DNA of 64,000 nt from the NCBI RefSeq assembly GCF_006442205.1, contig NZ_VFVR01000009.1, forward strand, positions 186,001 through 250,000. Direction: 5' to 3'. The notes under the pieces are model-generated. The model had not been told where the DNA came from, searched no databases, and saw only the letters and a program-made list of their open reading frames with translations. Shown one piece after another: positions 9,249-17,540 of this stretch. Position 1 is the first letter of the stretch. Every line of letters starts with the position of its first letter. Origin of the DNA: Mesorhizobium sp. B2-3-12 (lineage in GTDB: Bacteria > Pseudomonadota > Alphaproteobacteria > Rhizobiales > Rhizobiaceae). The translations under genes and the position numbers were made by a program.

Positions 9249-9452
9249 ATGGTCAAGAATATCGACCGCGCGTTGCAGGATGCTATTCTGGCGATGCGCA
9301 TTCTTCGTAAATCCATCATTGACCATGGCCATATGGAAGCCATGGCCGAATTTGACGGCTTGATGAGCGTGACCATTTCCGAGGCCGAGCGCGAACTGAC
9401 CCGCTGGCAGGCCGGTCATCGCGCCGGACGGTCAGGCGTGGCGCAATCCTGA
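9249..9452 (+). CDS. Small hypothetical protein (67 aa)
   Basis: Not a family I recognise. It has a good ribosome-binding site (CAGGAG, 8 bases upstream). The sequence looks amphipathic and helical (IDRALQDAILAMRILRKSII, residues 5-24) with acidic and basic residues alternating, and no signal peptide or membrane segment. It is probably a small soluble, possibly dimeric protein. It stands alone between the flavoprotein gene and another small gene. Confidence 0.5.
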   Translation: MVKNIDRALQDAILAMRILRKSIIDHGHMEAMAEFDGLMSVTISEAERELTRWQAGHRAGRSGVAQS

Positions 9453-9530
9453 CGCGATTGCGTCCGCGAGCCGGCGGAACCTTGCCGCATCCGGATGGTT
9501 CTAGGATATCGCATCGCGCCGGAGAACGAC

Positions 9531-9725
9531 GTGACCCGAGTGATCGACAAGCAAAAGCTCGAAAGAGCCGATCGCGAGTCGAGGATCATCCTCGACGCCG
9601 AACGGCTGGCCCGTGACGCAAAGACCGCCCGCCTTCGCGAGCAGCGGCTGTCCACGGCAAGCGACAGCGGCAAGCCGCGAAAGCCCGCCGCGTCAAAGCG
9701 CCGTCGTGACGCGGGCGCCTGCTGA
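9531..9725 (+). CDS. Small charged hypothetical protein (64 aa)
   Basis: The GTG start is preceded by GGAG at 6-base spacing; an ATG 36 bases upstream lacks such a site. The protein is highly charged (KLERADRESRIILDAERLAR, then a Lys/Arg-rich tail ending SKRRRDAGAC), predicted mostly helical and basic at the C-terminus. It could bind nucleic acid or be partly disordered. No family recognised. Confidence 0.45.
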   Translation: MTRVIDKQKLERADRESRIILDAERLARDAKTARLREQRLSTASDSGKPRKPAASKRRRDAGAC

Positions 9726-9900
9726 GCGTCACGGCACGCGGCAGCGAAGGCCAGCACGGCAATGAGGTCGGCGGAACAAGGCGATCCTACGAAGATGCCG
9801 AAAATCCCAGGCACCAACGCCTCGACGGGCTGCCAGGATAAGATTTCACCATCTCGAAGGTCTGCCGCCGCAAGGTTTCCAAGATCGGCTTCAAATCCAC

Positions 9901-9952
9901 TTGCAATATGCAACCGGTTCGGATACGTTCAAACTAGTTGCAAAACGCAACT
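9901..9952. promoter_or_regulatory. Two palindromic operator candidates upstream of YCII gene
   Basis: TTGCAATATGCAA (9901-9913, 5-bp arms) and AGTTGCAAAACGCAACT (9936-9952, 6-bp perfect arms) share TTGCA/TGCAA half-sites. They lie in a 384-bp gene-free stretch (9726-10109) that otherwise shows nothing convincing. The likely target is the YCII gene about 160 bp downstream. No cognate regulator is adjacent; HxlR or MarR types are possible. Confidence 0.45.
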
Positions 9953-10109
9953 GGAAAGTCGGCGCGATGGATCGGCGATCAGGATGCCCCGATAAATCTC
10001 GCGACAGAAGCTCTCGGTGATCGCCTGAGCATGGACCCCCTACGCGAAGCGGTTGCGAGAATGGCAGCCGTCACCCCGCGTCACGTCGAAACCCTGAAAG
10101 GAACTCACA

Positions 10110-10436
10110 ATGCCAAAGTTCGTTACGATCCAATATGGCGACCGGGCCGGGTATGACCGCACGCCCCAACCCATCAGGGATGCCGCTCACGAACAGGACG
10201 CGAAGTTGCTCTCCGAAGGCGCCCTGATAGGGAGGGCGGGGACGCCGGTACAGGTGCGCAATCCGGAAGCGTCGGGAGTGGAAACGCGCGATGGTGCGTT
10301 CATGTCGTCGGATCTGCCGATCGCCGGATTTGCCGTGATCGAAGCTGCTGACCTTGCCGACGCCATCGAGAAAGTCTCGCAGGTCCCCTGTGCTGTCGCG
10401 CATGGCGTCGTCGAGGTGTGGCCCTTGAGATGAAGT
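10110..10436 (+). CDS. YCII-related domain protein
   Basis: A small cytosolic alpha/beta protein of about 107 residues with YCII/DGPF-like features. The strand MPKFVTIQYGD is followed by a His/Asp pair (AAHEQDAKLLSEGALI), central strands, and a C-terminal ADLADAIEKVSQVPCAVAHG helix-strand. The conserved His (around 28) and Asp (around 31) correspond to the proposed YCII active-site dyad. A strong ribosome-binding site (AAAGGA) precedes the ATG. Such proteins often accompany sigma factors or stress genes; none is adjacent here. Reaction unknown. Confidence 0.75.
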
Positions 10437-10445
10437 CCAGTTCTG

Positions 10446-11312
10446 TCAGCGAACCGCTCCCAGCCGCAAACCCGCTTTCGCCGCCGCCTCGCGCAGGAAC
10501 GGCAGGCCGACGCCGATGACGTCGTCGGGATTGTCGGCCACCGGGCGCCACACCGCCAGGCCGCCGGCGATGTCGGCATCGACATGGTTCATGCTTTCGA
10601 GCGTAATGGCGCCGGTATAGCCGATATCGGCGATCGCCTTCATGCAGGCCGCCCAGTCGAGCATGCCGCGCCCGGGCACGCCGCGATTGGCTTCCGAGAC
10701 ATGGACATAGCCGAGATAGGGCGCCGCCGCCTTGAAGCCGGCGGCGAAACTCTCCTCCTCGATATGCATATGATAGGTGTCGAGATGGATGAAGATGTTG
10801 TCGGCGCCGACGCGCTCGATGATGTCGACCGCGTCGACACCGCGATTGATCAGATGCGTTTCGTAGCGGTTGCAGGGCTCGATGCCGAGCTTCAGCCCGT
10901 GCGCCCCGGCCGCCTTGGCGGCGCGGGCGAGGAAGCGGCACATGCCGTCGATCTCGCCAGCCGTCGGCGCGCGGCCCGAAGTCTTGCCGATCGTGCCGTA
11001 GGTGACGCCACCGAGCGCCTCGCTGCCGACCGCCACGCAGACGCCGAAGGCCGGTTCGAGAAAGGCCAGCGCCTCGTCCGGACGCGCCACGACATCGAGT
11101 GAGGCCGGCAGGCCAAGTGACGGAATAAGCGCGACATTCCAGCGTTCGGCAAACGCGCGCGTGCGCGCCGTGTCGATCTCCTCGGGGCGCAGCAGCGGGA
11201 TTTCCAGCAGCCCGATGCCGAGCCCCTTCAATCGCTCCATCTGGGGCTCGATCAAATCGAGATCCCAGACCGGGGCAATCGCAAATGTGTGCAGTCCAAA
11301 GACGTTCGTCAA
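10446..11312 (-). CDS. Sugar epimerase, D-tagatose/D-psicose 3-epimerase type (TIM barrel)
   Basis: A cytosolic metal-dependent ketose or ketose-phosphate epimerase/isomerase of about 288 residues. The TIM-barrel active-site series of this family is clear: IEPCNRYETHLIN (Glu), HLDTYHMHIEEE (Asp and His), YVHVSEANRG (His) and TLESMNHV (Glu). TTG is chosen as start because GGGAGAGG lies 8 bases upstream; it is one base after the LacI stop, so the two genes are coupled. A longer reading would overlap the regulator. With the LacI gene and the divergent dehydrogenase it forms a carbohydrate-utilisation locus; the sugar is unknown. Confidence 0.85.
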   Translation of the reverse strand: MTNVFGLHTFAIAPVWDLDLIEPQMERLKGLGIGLLEIPLLRPEEIDTARTRAFAERWNVALIPSLGLPASLDVVARPDEALAFLEPAFGVCVAVGSEALGGVTYGTIGKTSGRAPTAGEIDGMCRFLARAAKAAGAHGLKLGIEPCNRYETHLINRGVDAVDIIERVGADNIFIHLDTYHMHIEEESFAAGFKAAAPYLGYVHVSEANRGVPGRGMLDWAACMKAIADIGYTGAITLESMNHVDADIAGGLAVWRPVADNPDDVIGVGLPFLREAAAKAGLRLGAVR

Positions 11313-11313
11313 C

Positions 11314-12384
11314 TCAACCTCTCCCTTCCCGCGCCGCCGCATTGCCGGCCGGCGGACCCACGGAATCACGCATCAGGAGCCGGCACGGTTCCAGCCGCGC
11401 GGCCGGCGGCCCCTCCCCGCCCTCGATCCTGGCAAACAGCGCCGCCATGGCGTGTTCCGCGATGCGGCCCACCGGCTGCACCACGGCGGCGATGGCCGGC
11501 CATGTCACCTGCATCCATTCGGCATCGTCGAAGCCGACCAGCGAAATGTCGTCGGGGCAACGCCAGCCGCGCCGGCGGAACTCCGACAGCGCCACCAGCG
11601 TACCCCTGAGGAACAGCGAATAAACCGCCGTAGGCCGCTCGCCCTTCTCCTCGCATCCGCCGAAATAGTCGCGCAGCCGCGCCCTGAGCGGCTCGACATC
11701 GCTTTCGGCCAGCACCACGTCGATGCGCGCGTCGGGCGCGAGCGCAAGCGCGGCGGCGCGGAACCCGTCGAGACGGGCGCGCACGGTGGCCGCCTGTTCG
11801 CCAAGACCGACGATCAGTATGTGGCGATGGCCCCTGCCGGCCAGCTCGCGCGCCACTTGCGCGCTGGCCGCGGCACTGTCGGCGGACACCGTGTCGAAAA
11901 CCGCGTCCGACAGCACGCGGTCGATCAGCACGCCCGTCATGCCGTTGGCCTTCATGAACCCGGCCGCCGGACCATGCTCGTTGCGCACCGGGGCCAGCAC
12001 CACGCCGGCCACCCGCCAGTCATGCATGCGGGCCAGAATCTCCTTTTCGCGCGCCTCGGATTCACGGCTCGAGGCGGCCACCAGCGTGTAGCCATGCTCT
12101 TCGGCAAGGCTCTCCAGCCTGGTGACCATCTGGCCGAAGAACTCGCTTTCGAATTCCGGCACGATGGCGCCGATGATGCGGCGCCTTGCCCTGCGCATGT
12201 CGGACGCCAGCGGATCGACCCGGTAACCCAGATGTTCTACGGCATCGAGGACGCGCCGCGCATTCTCCTGCTTCACCGTGACGACGCCGGACAGCACCTT
12301 GGAGACGGTCGCCGCCGACACGCCGGCGCGCTCCGCCACGTCGTGGATCGACGGACGCCGCTGCTGGGCCTGCCTGTGCGCCAT
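11314..12384 (-). CDS. LacI-family transcriptional regulator
   Basis: A ligand-responsive repressor of 356 residues. The LacI HTH is textbook: PSIHDVAERAGVSAATVSKV at residues 11-30, with hinge helix DPLASDMRRARRRIIGAIVP. A periplasmic-binding-protein-like sensor domain follows, including GFDDAEWMQVTWPAIAAVVQ near 288. It is the first gene of a minus-strand operon with the epimerase. The 141-bp divergent region to the dehydrogenase gene holds two LacI-type operators, so autoregulation and control of the divergent gene are expected. Confidence 0.92.
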   Translation of the reverse strand: MAHRQAQQRRPSIHDVAERAGVSAATVSKVLSGVVTVKQENARRVLDAVEHLGYRVDPLASDMRRARRRIIGAIVPEFESEFFGQMVTRLESLAEEHGYTLVAASSRESEAREKEILARMHDWRVAGVVLAPVRNEHGPAAGFMKANGMTGVLIDRVLSDAVFDTVSADSAAASAQVARELAGRGHRHILIVGLGEQAATVRARLDGFRAAALALAPDARIDVVLAESDVEPLRARLRDYFGGCEEKGERPTAVYSLFLRGTLVALSEFRRRGWRCPDDISLVGFDDAEWMQVTWPAIAAVVQPVGRIAEHAMAALFARIEGGEGPPAARLEPCRLLMRDSVGPPAGNAAAREGRG

Positions 12385-12433
12385 TGTCCTCCTCCCCGAG
12401 GGCCGGCCTGTATCGACCTGCTTCCGAAATGAG

Positions 12434-12466
12434 TAAATCGATTTATCGTGCTTGTAAATCGTTTAA
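12434..12466. promoter_or_regulatory. Paired LacI-type operators
   Basis: TAAATCGATTTA (12434-12445, perfect palindrome) and TAAATCGTTTAA (12455-12466, near-palindrome) both have the central CG typical of LacI/GalR operators. Their centres are 21 bp apart, two helical turns, which suits cooperative binding. They lie between the LacI gene and the divergent dehydrogenase. Confidence 0.65.
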
Positions 12467-12525
12467 TCCGCGATAGATTTGGCCCCGAGAAAGCGCCTTG
12501 GGAGCCGCTTCGGGAGGATATTGCC

Positions 12526-13557
12526 ATGTCGAACACCGCCTTGCCGCTGGTCATCAGCGCGCCCGAGCCGCGCACGCTCGAACTGATCTTCACGCCGCCG
12601 CAGCTGGCGCGGCTCAAGGCGAACTACCGCATTGTCGAGACGACGGCGGACGGCGTGGCGCAACTGCCGGCCGAGGTGCTGGCGCAAGCGCGCTACATCG
12701 TCGGCCAGCCGCCGATCTCGGCCGAAACGCTTGCGGCCATGAAGGCGCTGCGCTGCGTCTTCAATGTCGAGAGCAACCTCCTCGACAACATGCCCTATGA
12801 AACCCTGTTCGCGCGCGGCATCCATGTCGTGACAACGGGCCTTGTCTTCGCCGAGCCGGTCGCCGAACTCGGCCTGGCCATGGCGCTCAACCTTGCCCGC
12901 GGCATCGTCGATGCCGACCTCGCCTTCCGCCAGGGTCGGGAGCTCTGGGGCGGCGATGGCAACCAGACGGCGCGGCTGCTTTCGGGCGCCGATGTCGGCA
13001 TTATCGGCTTCGGCGATCTCGGGCGCGCGCTCAACCGCCTGCTGTCGGGTTTCCGCACCCGAACAAAAGTGTTCGACCCCTGGCTGCCGCCGTCGATCCT
13101 GAGGGAAAATGGCGTCGAGCCGGCCTCGCTGGACGCGGTGCTGTCGTCGAGCGACTTCGTCTTCGTCGTGGCCTCGGTGACCTCCGAGAACCAGGGCTTT
13201 CTGGGCGCCGACGCTTTCGCCGCGATGCGCAAGGGCGCCGCCTTCATCCTGCTCAGCCGTGCCGGCGTGGTCGATTTCCCGGCTTTGATGGCGGCGGTGA
13301 AGAGCGGCCACATCCTTGCCGCCAGTGATGTCTTTCCCGAGGAGCCGCTGGCGGGCGACCATCCCGTGCGGGCGCTGCCCGGCTTCCTGCGCTCCGCCCA
13401 CCGCGCCGGCGCCCTCGACATCGCCTTCAAGCGCATGGGCGACATGGTGCTGGAAGACATGGACCTGATCGATCGGGGCCTGCCGCCGTTGCGCTCCAAG
13501 CGCGCCGAACGCGAGACGGTGTCGAGGATGCGCTCCAAGCCGTCCGACAGGAACTGA
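12526..13557 (+). CDS. D-isomer-specific 2-hydroxyacid dehydrogenase
   Basis: An NAD(P)-dependent cytosolic oxidoreductase of about 343 residues. The nucleotide-binding motif is VGIIGFGDLGRALNRLL (around residue 158). The catalytic Arg, Glu and His map to LLSRAGVVD, FPEEPLAGDHP and LRSAHRAGA. The His sits in an unusual RSAHRAG context rather than the common TPHxAG. The ATG is preceded by CGGGAGGA; an in-frame start 78 bases upstream would run into the operator region. Divergent from the LacI gene and presumably controlled by it. Likely reduces a keto acid or oxidises a sugar acid from the same pathway. Confidence 0.85.
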   Translation: MSNTALPLVISAPEPRTLELIFTPPQLARLKANYRIVETTADGVAQLPAEVLAQARYIVGQPPISAETLAAMKALRCVFNVESNLLDNMPYETLFARGIHVVTTGLVFAEPVAELGLAMALNLARGIVDADLAFRQGRELWGGDGNQTARLLSGADVGIIGFGDLGRALNRLLSGFRTRTKVFDPWLPPSILRENGVEPASLDAVLSSSDFVFVVASVTSENQGFLGADAFAAMRKGAAFILLSRAGVVDFPALMAAVKSGHILAASDVFPEEPLAGDHPVRALPGFLRSAHRAGALDIAFKRMGDMVLEDMDLIDRGLPPLRSKRAERETVSRMRSKPSDRN

Positions 13558-13676
13558 GCAACCGGGCGGTGTGAGCATCGCTGAACCGCATCGGCGAGGT
13601 CTGTACCGAATCGTACGTTGAATCCCCTTTGAGATGCGCCTTCAAAGGCGTAAAAAATGCAACTCGGGAGGCAGCG

Positions 13677-14057
13677 ATGATCGGAAGCCATAAAGACATA
13701 GCGCAGGCCGCTATCGAAGCCAGCTTCCTGCTACGACATCGTTCCATTGCTGGGAACGTCGCCTTTCGCCGCGAAATGGACAATTCCCGGCGCGTGATCG
13801 CGCAATCGCGCGAGCTTCTGAAACGGATTCGCCAACGCCAACGCGACGACAGCCGAGCCTGGGAAGATGCCGACCCGGTTCCTGTTGCCGTCTCGGCGTT
13901 CGATGCCGACATTCTGCGCGCTGTGTTTCGAGATCTGGTCTCGGAAACGAAGGTGTCCGAGTGTCAATGGCGCGATCTGGCCAGAAGCCTCGTTCACGAG
14001 TTTACCGGCTGCGATCTGGTCGAGACCGGCTTGATAGAATGGATCATTCATAGATAG
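13677..14057 (+). CDS. Hypothetical protein (126 aa)
   Basis: Not recognised. A GGGAGG ribosome-binding site supports this ATG over one 48 bases upstream. The protein is charged and helical (EASFLLRHRSIAGN, then a Glu/Arg-rich DNSRRVIAQSRELLKRIRQR segment). The C-terminal helical part contains a Cys and Trp (SECQWRDLARSLVHEF). No membrane or signal segment. It stands alone, followed by a candidate terminator. Confidence 0.5.
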   Translation: MIGSHKDIAQAAIEASFLLRHRSIAGNVAFRREMDNSRRVIAQSRELLKRIRQRQRDDSRAWEDADPVPVAVSAFDADILRAVFRDLVSETKVSECQWRDLARSLVHEFTGCDLVETGLIEWIIHR

Positions 14058-14171
14058 CGATCCGCAAGGCATACCCTCTCCCAGAGGTGGGCCTCCCGTT
14101 GTGATGGAACGATCGCGCCGCCGGCGGGTTTTGCAAGAGGCCAGGGCGGTGGGACGCCCGGCCTACTCCAG

Positions 14172-14207
14172 AAGGCCCGTCACGAGTCGCGTCGGTGGCG
14201 GGCCTTT
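14172..14207 (+). terminator. Candidate factor-independent terminator
   Basis: AAGGCCCG and CGGGCCTT form an 8-bp perfect stem around a 19-nt loop, followed by a short pyrimidine run (TCTCC). It lies 114 bases after the hypothetical gene. The T-run is weak. Confidence 0.35.
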
Positions 14208-14210
14208 CTC

Positions 14211-14311
14211 CATCGCACGTGATATTGGCTCCATCGCAGGTGATATTGGCCGAAGGTCCCATTCGCGCCGCGCCCATCTTGTGCGACATTGCCCTAATAT
14301 CAGCAATTGCT
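14211..14311. promoter_or_regulatory. 19-bp tandem repeat and 10-bp palindrome upstream of HTH gene
   Basis: CATCGCACGTGATATTGGC (14211-14229) recurs with one mismatch at 14232-14250, a 21-bp period. The palindrome AGCAATTGCT lies at 14302-14311. Both precede the GTG start of the HTH regulator and could be its binding sites. Confidence 0.35.
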
Positions 14312-14341
14312 TGAATATGGTCGGGACGTCGGGGCGGGGTC

Positions 14342-15085
14342 GTGCCAATTCGCAGGAATCTAGCCGCGAATCTCAGACGGCTGGTCGGCAGCCATCCGTC
14401 CGTGAGCGCGGTTTGCCGCGGATTGAACATGAACCGCTCGCAATTCGAACGCTACCTGCAAGGCAAGAGCCTGCCCAACCGGGCCACGGCGCGACTGATC
14501 TGCGACTATTTCCGCATCGACGAGGACGACTTGTACCGCGCGCCGGAAGCGGCGGCATCGCAACACGCTCCCCTGTCGCCAATGCACGAAACGCTTTACG
14601 AAAACATGGTGCGCGGCCCCAGCCCCGCCATCGCCGGCGGCGCCTACTTCACCTACTTCGCGGTTCCCGATCGCCCTGACCTTTTGATGCGCTCGGTCAC
14701 CTTCGTGCGGCGGCAGGCCGAGCTGGTGACGTTCAGGCGCGTGACCCGCTGGGTCGAGGGCCATCGCCAGGGCGGCGCGCGTGTCCCGGGCTGGCATTAT
14801 GGCGTGGCGATCTCGCGCCTGAACTGGATCTATTTCGCCGCCATCAACCGCCGCCAGACCGCCGAGCCGTCGATCATGGCCGTGCAATGGGCGCCCTTCT
14901 CGGAGCCGGTGCTGGTCGGCAAGGCCTTCGTCCTGACCGGAGCCGGGCCGGCCTGCATCAAGGTCATCATGCGCCAGGAAGTCGGCAGGATCGGCCTGCG
15001 GCAGGCAATGCGGATGTCGGGCGTCGTCAGCCTCGACGACCCGCGTCTCGACCAGCTTGTGGCCAGCCTCGCGCGCGAAGGCTAG
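14342..15085 (+). CDS. Helix-turn-helix transcriptional regulator
   Basis: A protein of 247 residues. The N-terminal helical DNA-binding region is Xre/HTH-like: VSAVCRGLNMNRSQFERYLQ with GKSLPNRATARLICDYFRID following (residues about 20-62). The remaining 170 residues form an unidentified alpha/beta sensor domain (AGGAYFTYFAVPDRPDLLMR, LNWIYFAAINRR). This layout recurs in rhizobia as uncharacterised regulators. The start is GTG with a purine-rich upstream stretch. The GntR gene follows 47 bases later on the same strand, so the two may be co-transcribed. Ligand and targets unknown. Confidence 0.7.
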   Translation: MPIRRNLAANLRRLVGSHPSVSAVCRGLNMNRSQFERYLQGKSLPNRATARLICDYFRIDEDDLYRAPEAAASQHAPLSPMHETLYENMVRGPSPAIAGGAYFTYFAVPDRPDLLMRSVTFVRRQAELVTFRRVTRWVEGHRQGGARVPGWHYGVAISRLNWIYFAAINRRQTAEPSIMAVQWAPFSEPVLVGKAFVLTGAGPACIKVIMRQEVGRIGLRQAMRMSGVVSLDDPRLDQLVASLAREG

Positions 15086-15132
15086 AGTGGTCGGCGCCAA
15101 GGATGATTTGGCCTGGCCAACGAGAGAGAGCG

Positions 15133-15807
15133 ATGCTCAACACGGTCGACTATGGCGGCAAGGAAGCCGATATCGTGCACGCGCTGGAGGAAGACATCAT
15201 CTTCGGCCGGCTGGCGCCCGGCACGCGCCTGGTCGAGGACGTGCTGCTCGCCCGTTTCCCGGTCTCGCGCCACACTATCCGCCAGGCGCTCTACCAGCTG
15301 GAAAGGCTCGGCGTCGCCACGCGCGAGCGCAACAAGGGCGCCATGGTGCGCCGGCTCGCGCCCGAGGAAGTGCGCCAGATCTATGAAGTACGCGAGATGC
15401 TGCAGCGCCAGGCCGCGCTGATGATCCGCCTGCCGGCGAGCGAGGCGTTGATCGCGGAATTGACCGAGATCCACCATGTCTACAGCGGCCATGTCGACGC
15501 CGGTTATCTCAGAGGCATCCACGAGGCCAATGACCGCTTCCACCTGACCATGTTCTCGGCCTGCGGCAATGCCTATCTGGTGGCCTCGATCGAGCACTAT
15601 ATGCGCCTCAGCCTGCCGGTGCGGGCCAATTCCCTGGCCGACCGGGACAAGCTCGACATCTCGCGCCAGCACCATCTGATGATGATCGAGGCGCTGAAGC
15701 GCAGCGACAATTGGGTGCTGGCGCAGCTCTGCGTCGACCACCTGCAGCCGAGCAAGGTTTTTTATCTCCAGGAGGTCGAGGCCTCGCTCCCGACTGTCCC
15801 TACCTGA
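15133..15807 (+). CDS. GntR-family (FadR subfamily) transcriptional regulator
   Basis: A regulator of 224 residues. The winged-helix N-terminus is typical (IIFGRLAPGTRLVEDVLLAR, FPVSRHTIRQALYQLERLGV). A helical FCD sensor domain follows with metal-site residues: EANDRFHLTMFSACGN around 140 and the HHLMMIEALKR His pair around 180. ATG is selected after GAGAGAGAG. The 3' end overlaps the convergent oxidoreductase gene by 8 bases. Ligand probably a small organic acid; target genes unknown. Confidence 0.88.
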   Translation: MLNTVDYGGKEADIVHALEEDIIFGRLAPGTRLVEDVLLARFPVSRHTIRQALYQLERLGVATRERNKGAMVRRLAPEEVRQIYEVREMLQRQAALMIRLPASEALIAELTEIHHVYSGHVDAGYLRGIHEANDRFHLTMFSACGNAYLVASIEHYMRLSLPVRANSLADRDKLDISRQHHLMMIEALKRSDNWVLAQLCVDHLQPSKVFYLQEVEASLPTVPT

Positions 15808-16801
15808 CCTTGATGACCACCTTGCCCTTGGCGCGCCCGGTTTCGACATAGGCCAGGGCTTCGTTGGTCTGTTCGAACGCAAACGTCCGGTCCATGACAG
15901 GGCGTATGATGCCGGTTTCGACAAGCGACGCGAGCCGGCTCAACTGATCGCCTTGCGCCCACATGAACAGGAAGGAATAGTCGACACCGGCGCGTTCGGC
16001 CCTGCGGCGTATGCCGAGACTGAGAAACCACAGCACCAGCTTCAGCACGACGTTCAGGCCTTGCTTGCTGGCGAAGCCGGGATCCGGCGGACCGGAAATG
16101 GAAATCAGCTTCCCGCCCGGTTTAAGCACGCGCAGCGATTTCTCGAGCGTCCTGGCATCCTGGCTGTTCACGACGACGTCGTAGCCTTGCAGCACCTGCT
16201 CGAAATCGTCCTTCCGGTAGTCGACGACGATATCGGCGCCGAGACTTTCCACCAGGTCCATGCTCGCCGCGCTCGCCGTCGTCGCGACCGTGGCGCCGAG
16301 ATGCTTCGCCAGTTGGATGGCTATCGTGCCCACCCCGCCGGAACCGGCCTGGATGAAGACCTTCTGGCCCTTCCGTAAGCCCGCCCTTTCGACCAGCACC
16401 TGCCAGGCGGTCAGACCGACCAGGGGCATGGAGGCGGCCTCCTCCATGCTGAGGTTTTTCGGCTTCAGGGCCATCTCGGCCTCGTCGATGGCGATGAATT
16501 CGGCGAATGTCCCGATCCGGCCATCGCGCGGCCGTGCAAGGATTTCGTCACCGGGTTTGAACTTGCGGACTTTCGAGCCGACGCGCACGACGACGCCGGC
16601 CACGTCGTGGCCCAGGACGAAGGGCGGCCGATACGGCACTATCAGTTTGAACTCCCCGTCCCGGAGCTTGGAATCCAGAACGTTCACGCCGGCGGCGTGG
16701 ATTTCGACCAGAACGTCATTGTCCCCCGGCTCGGGCACGGGCATTTCGGCGAGCCGCAGCGCGCCCTTCTTCTGATATTTGTCGACGACAAAGGCTTTCA
16801 T
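15800..16801 (-). CDS. NADP-dependent zinc-less alcohol dehydrogenase / quinone oxidoreductase (MDR)
   Basis: A medium-chain reductase of 333 residues in the quinone-oxidoreductase group. The GroES-like N-terminus has GHDVAGVVVRVGSKVRKFKPGD. The cofactor motif is VFIQAGSGGVGTIAIQLAKH, followed by GADIVVDYRKDDF. The Cys ligands of structural-zinc ADHs are absent. It probably reduces reactive enones or quinones with NADPH. It is divergent from a TetR-type gene across a region with two palindromes, a common arrangement for electrophile-responsive reductases. Confidence 0.88.
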   Translation of the reverse strand: MKAFVVDKYQKKGALRLAEMPVPEPGDNDVLVEIHAAGVNVLDSKLRDGEFKLIVPYRPPFVLGHDVAGVVVRVGSKVRKFKPGDEILARPRDGRIGTFAEFIAIDEAEMALKPKNLSMEEAASMPLVGLTAWQVLVERAGLRKGQKVFIQAGSGGVGTIAIQLAKHLGATVATTASAASMDLVESLGADIVVDYRKDDFEQVLQGYDVVVNSQDARTLEKSLRVLKPGGKLISISGPPDPGFASKQGLNVVLKLVLWFLSLGIRRRAERAGVDYSFLFMWAQGDQLSRLASLVETGIIRPVMDRTFAFEQTNEALAYVETGRAKGKVVIKVR

Positions 16802-16893
16802 CGCACTCGCTCTCTCACGATCGCGATCTTTCCGGAGTGCGTTTCATTTGATGCTCCAGAGCCCCTCGGGCTAGCTTTCCGCGACAGATTGAA

Positions 16894-16924
16894 TTATGAT
16901 CGTAATATCAGATTATGATCATAA
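16894..16924. promoter_or_regulatory. Paired palindromic operators for the TetR-type regulator
   Basis: TTATGATCGTAA (16894-16905, one mismatch pair) and TTATGATCATAA (16913-16924, perfect) have centres 19 bp apart. They lie between the oxidoreductase gene and the TetR-type gene, upstream of both, and suit a repressor controlling both directions. Confidence 0.65.
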
Positions 16925-16952
16925 CGCAATAGTGGTGTGGGAAAGCAAGGAC

Positions 16953-17540
16953 ATGCGCTACGAAAAGGGCCGGAAGGACGCATCGCGCGGCCGGATCATG
17001 GAGGTCGCCACCGAGCGGTTCCGCGGCGACGGCATCGCCGCCTCCGGACTGGCAAGCATCATGAGCGACGCCGGGCTGACCAACGGCGCCTTCTATCCGC
17101 ACTTTCCCTCCAAGGCGGCGCTGGTACGGGAATGCGTGGCGGCGGCACTGGAGGGCCAGTCCGGGCAGATCGCGGAGGCGCTGGCCTCCGGCGGCCTGGA
17201 AAAGGCCATGGACGCCTACCTGTCGCCGGAGCACCGCGACAATCCGGGCACGGGCTGCGCTTCCGCCGCGCTGTTGCCGGAAATCGCGCGGCAGCAGCCC
17301 GAAACGCGGCAACTCTATACCGAGCGCCTGATGATCCTAGTGCGGCAGGTGGCGGCCGCCCTCCCGCCCGATACGAGCGACCCCGAAGGCGTGGCATTCG
17401 GCATCTTCGCGACACTCATCGGCGCGCTTCAATTGGCCCGCGCCGTGGAAGGGCCGGACCTGTCGGATCGCATCCTGGCGGTAGGAGCGGACGCGGCCCG
17501 GTCGCTGATCCAACAGGGTCGCCGCGCACCAGCCGGCTGA
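16953..17540 (+). CDS. TetR/AcrR-family transcriptional regulator
   Basis: A repressor of about 195 residues. The HTH runs GRIMEVATERFRGDGIAASG then LASIMSDAGLTNGAFYPHFP with SKAALVRECV (residues 12-56). The C-terminal domain carries the NPGTGCASAALLPEIARQ motif of the subfamily that controls divergent oxidoreductases; the Cys there is a possible redox or electrophile sensor. ATG is chosen after GCAAGGA; an in-frame start 57 bases upstream lies inside the operators. Predicted to repress itself and the divergent MDR gene. Confidence 0.88.
   Translation: MRYEKGRKDASRGRIMEVATERFRGDGIAASGLASIMSDAGLTNGAFYPHFPSKAALVRECVAAALEGQSGQIAEALASGGLEKAMDAYLSPEHRDNPGTGCASAALLPEIARQQPETRQLYTERLMILVRQVAAALPPDTSDPEGVAFGIFATLIGALQLARAVEGPDLSDRILAVGADAARSLIQQGRRAPAG

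Noticed and set aside
9762..9995. 77-codon frame before the YCII gene
   Set aside because: No ribosome-binding site, odd composition, and it runs over the two palindromes, so it is more likely regulatory DNA.
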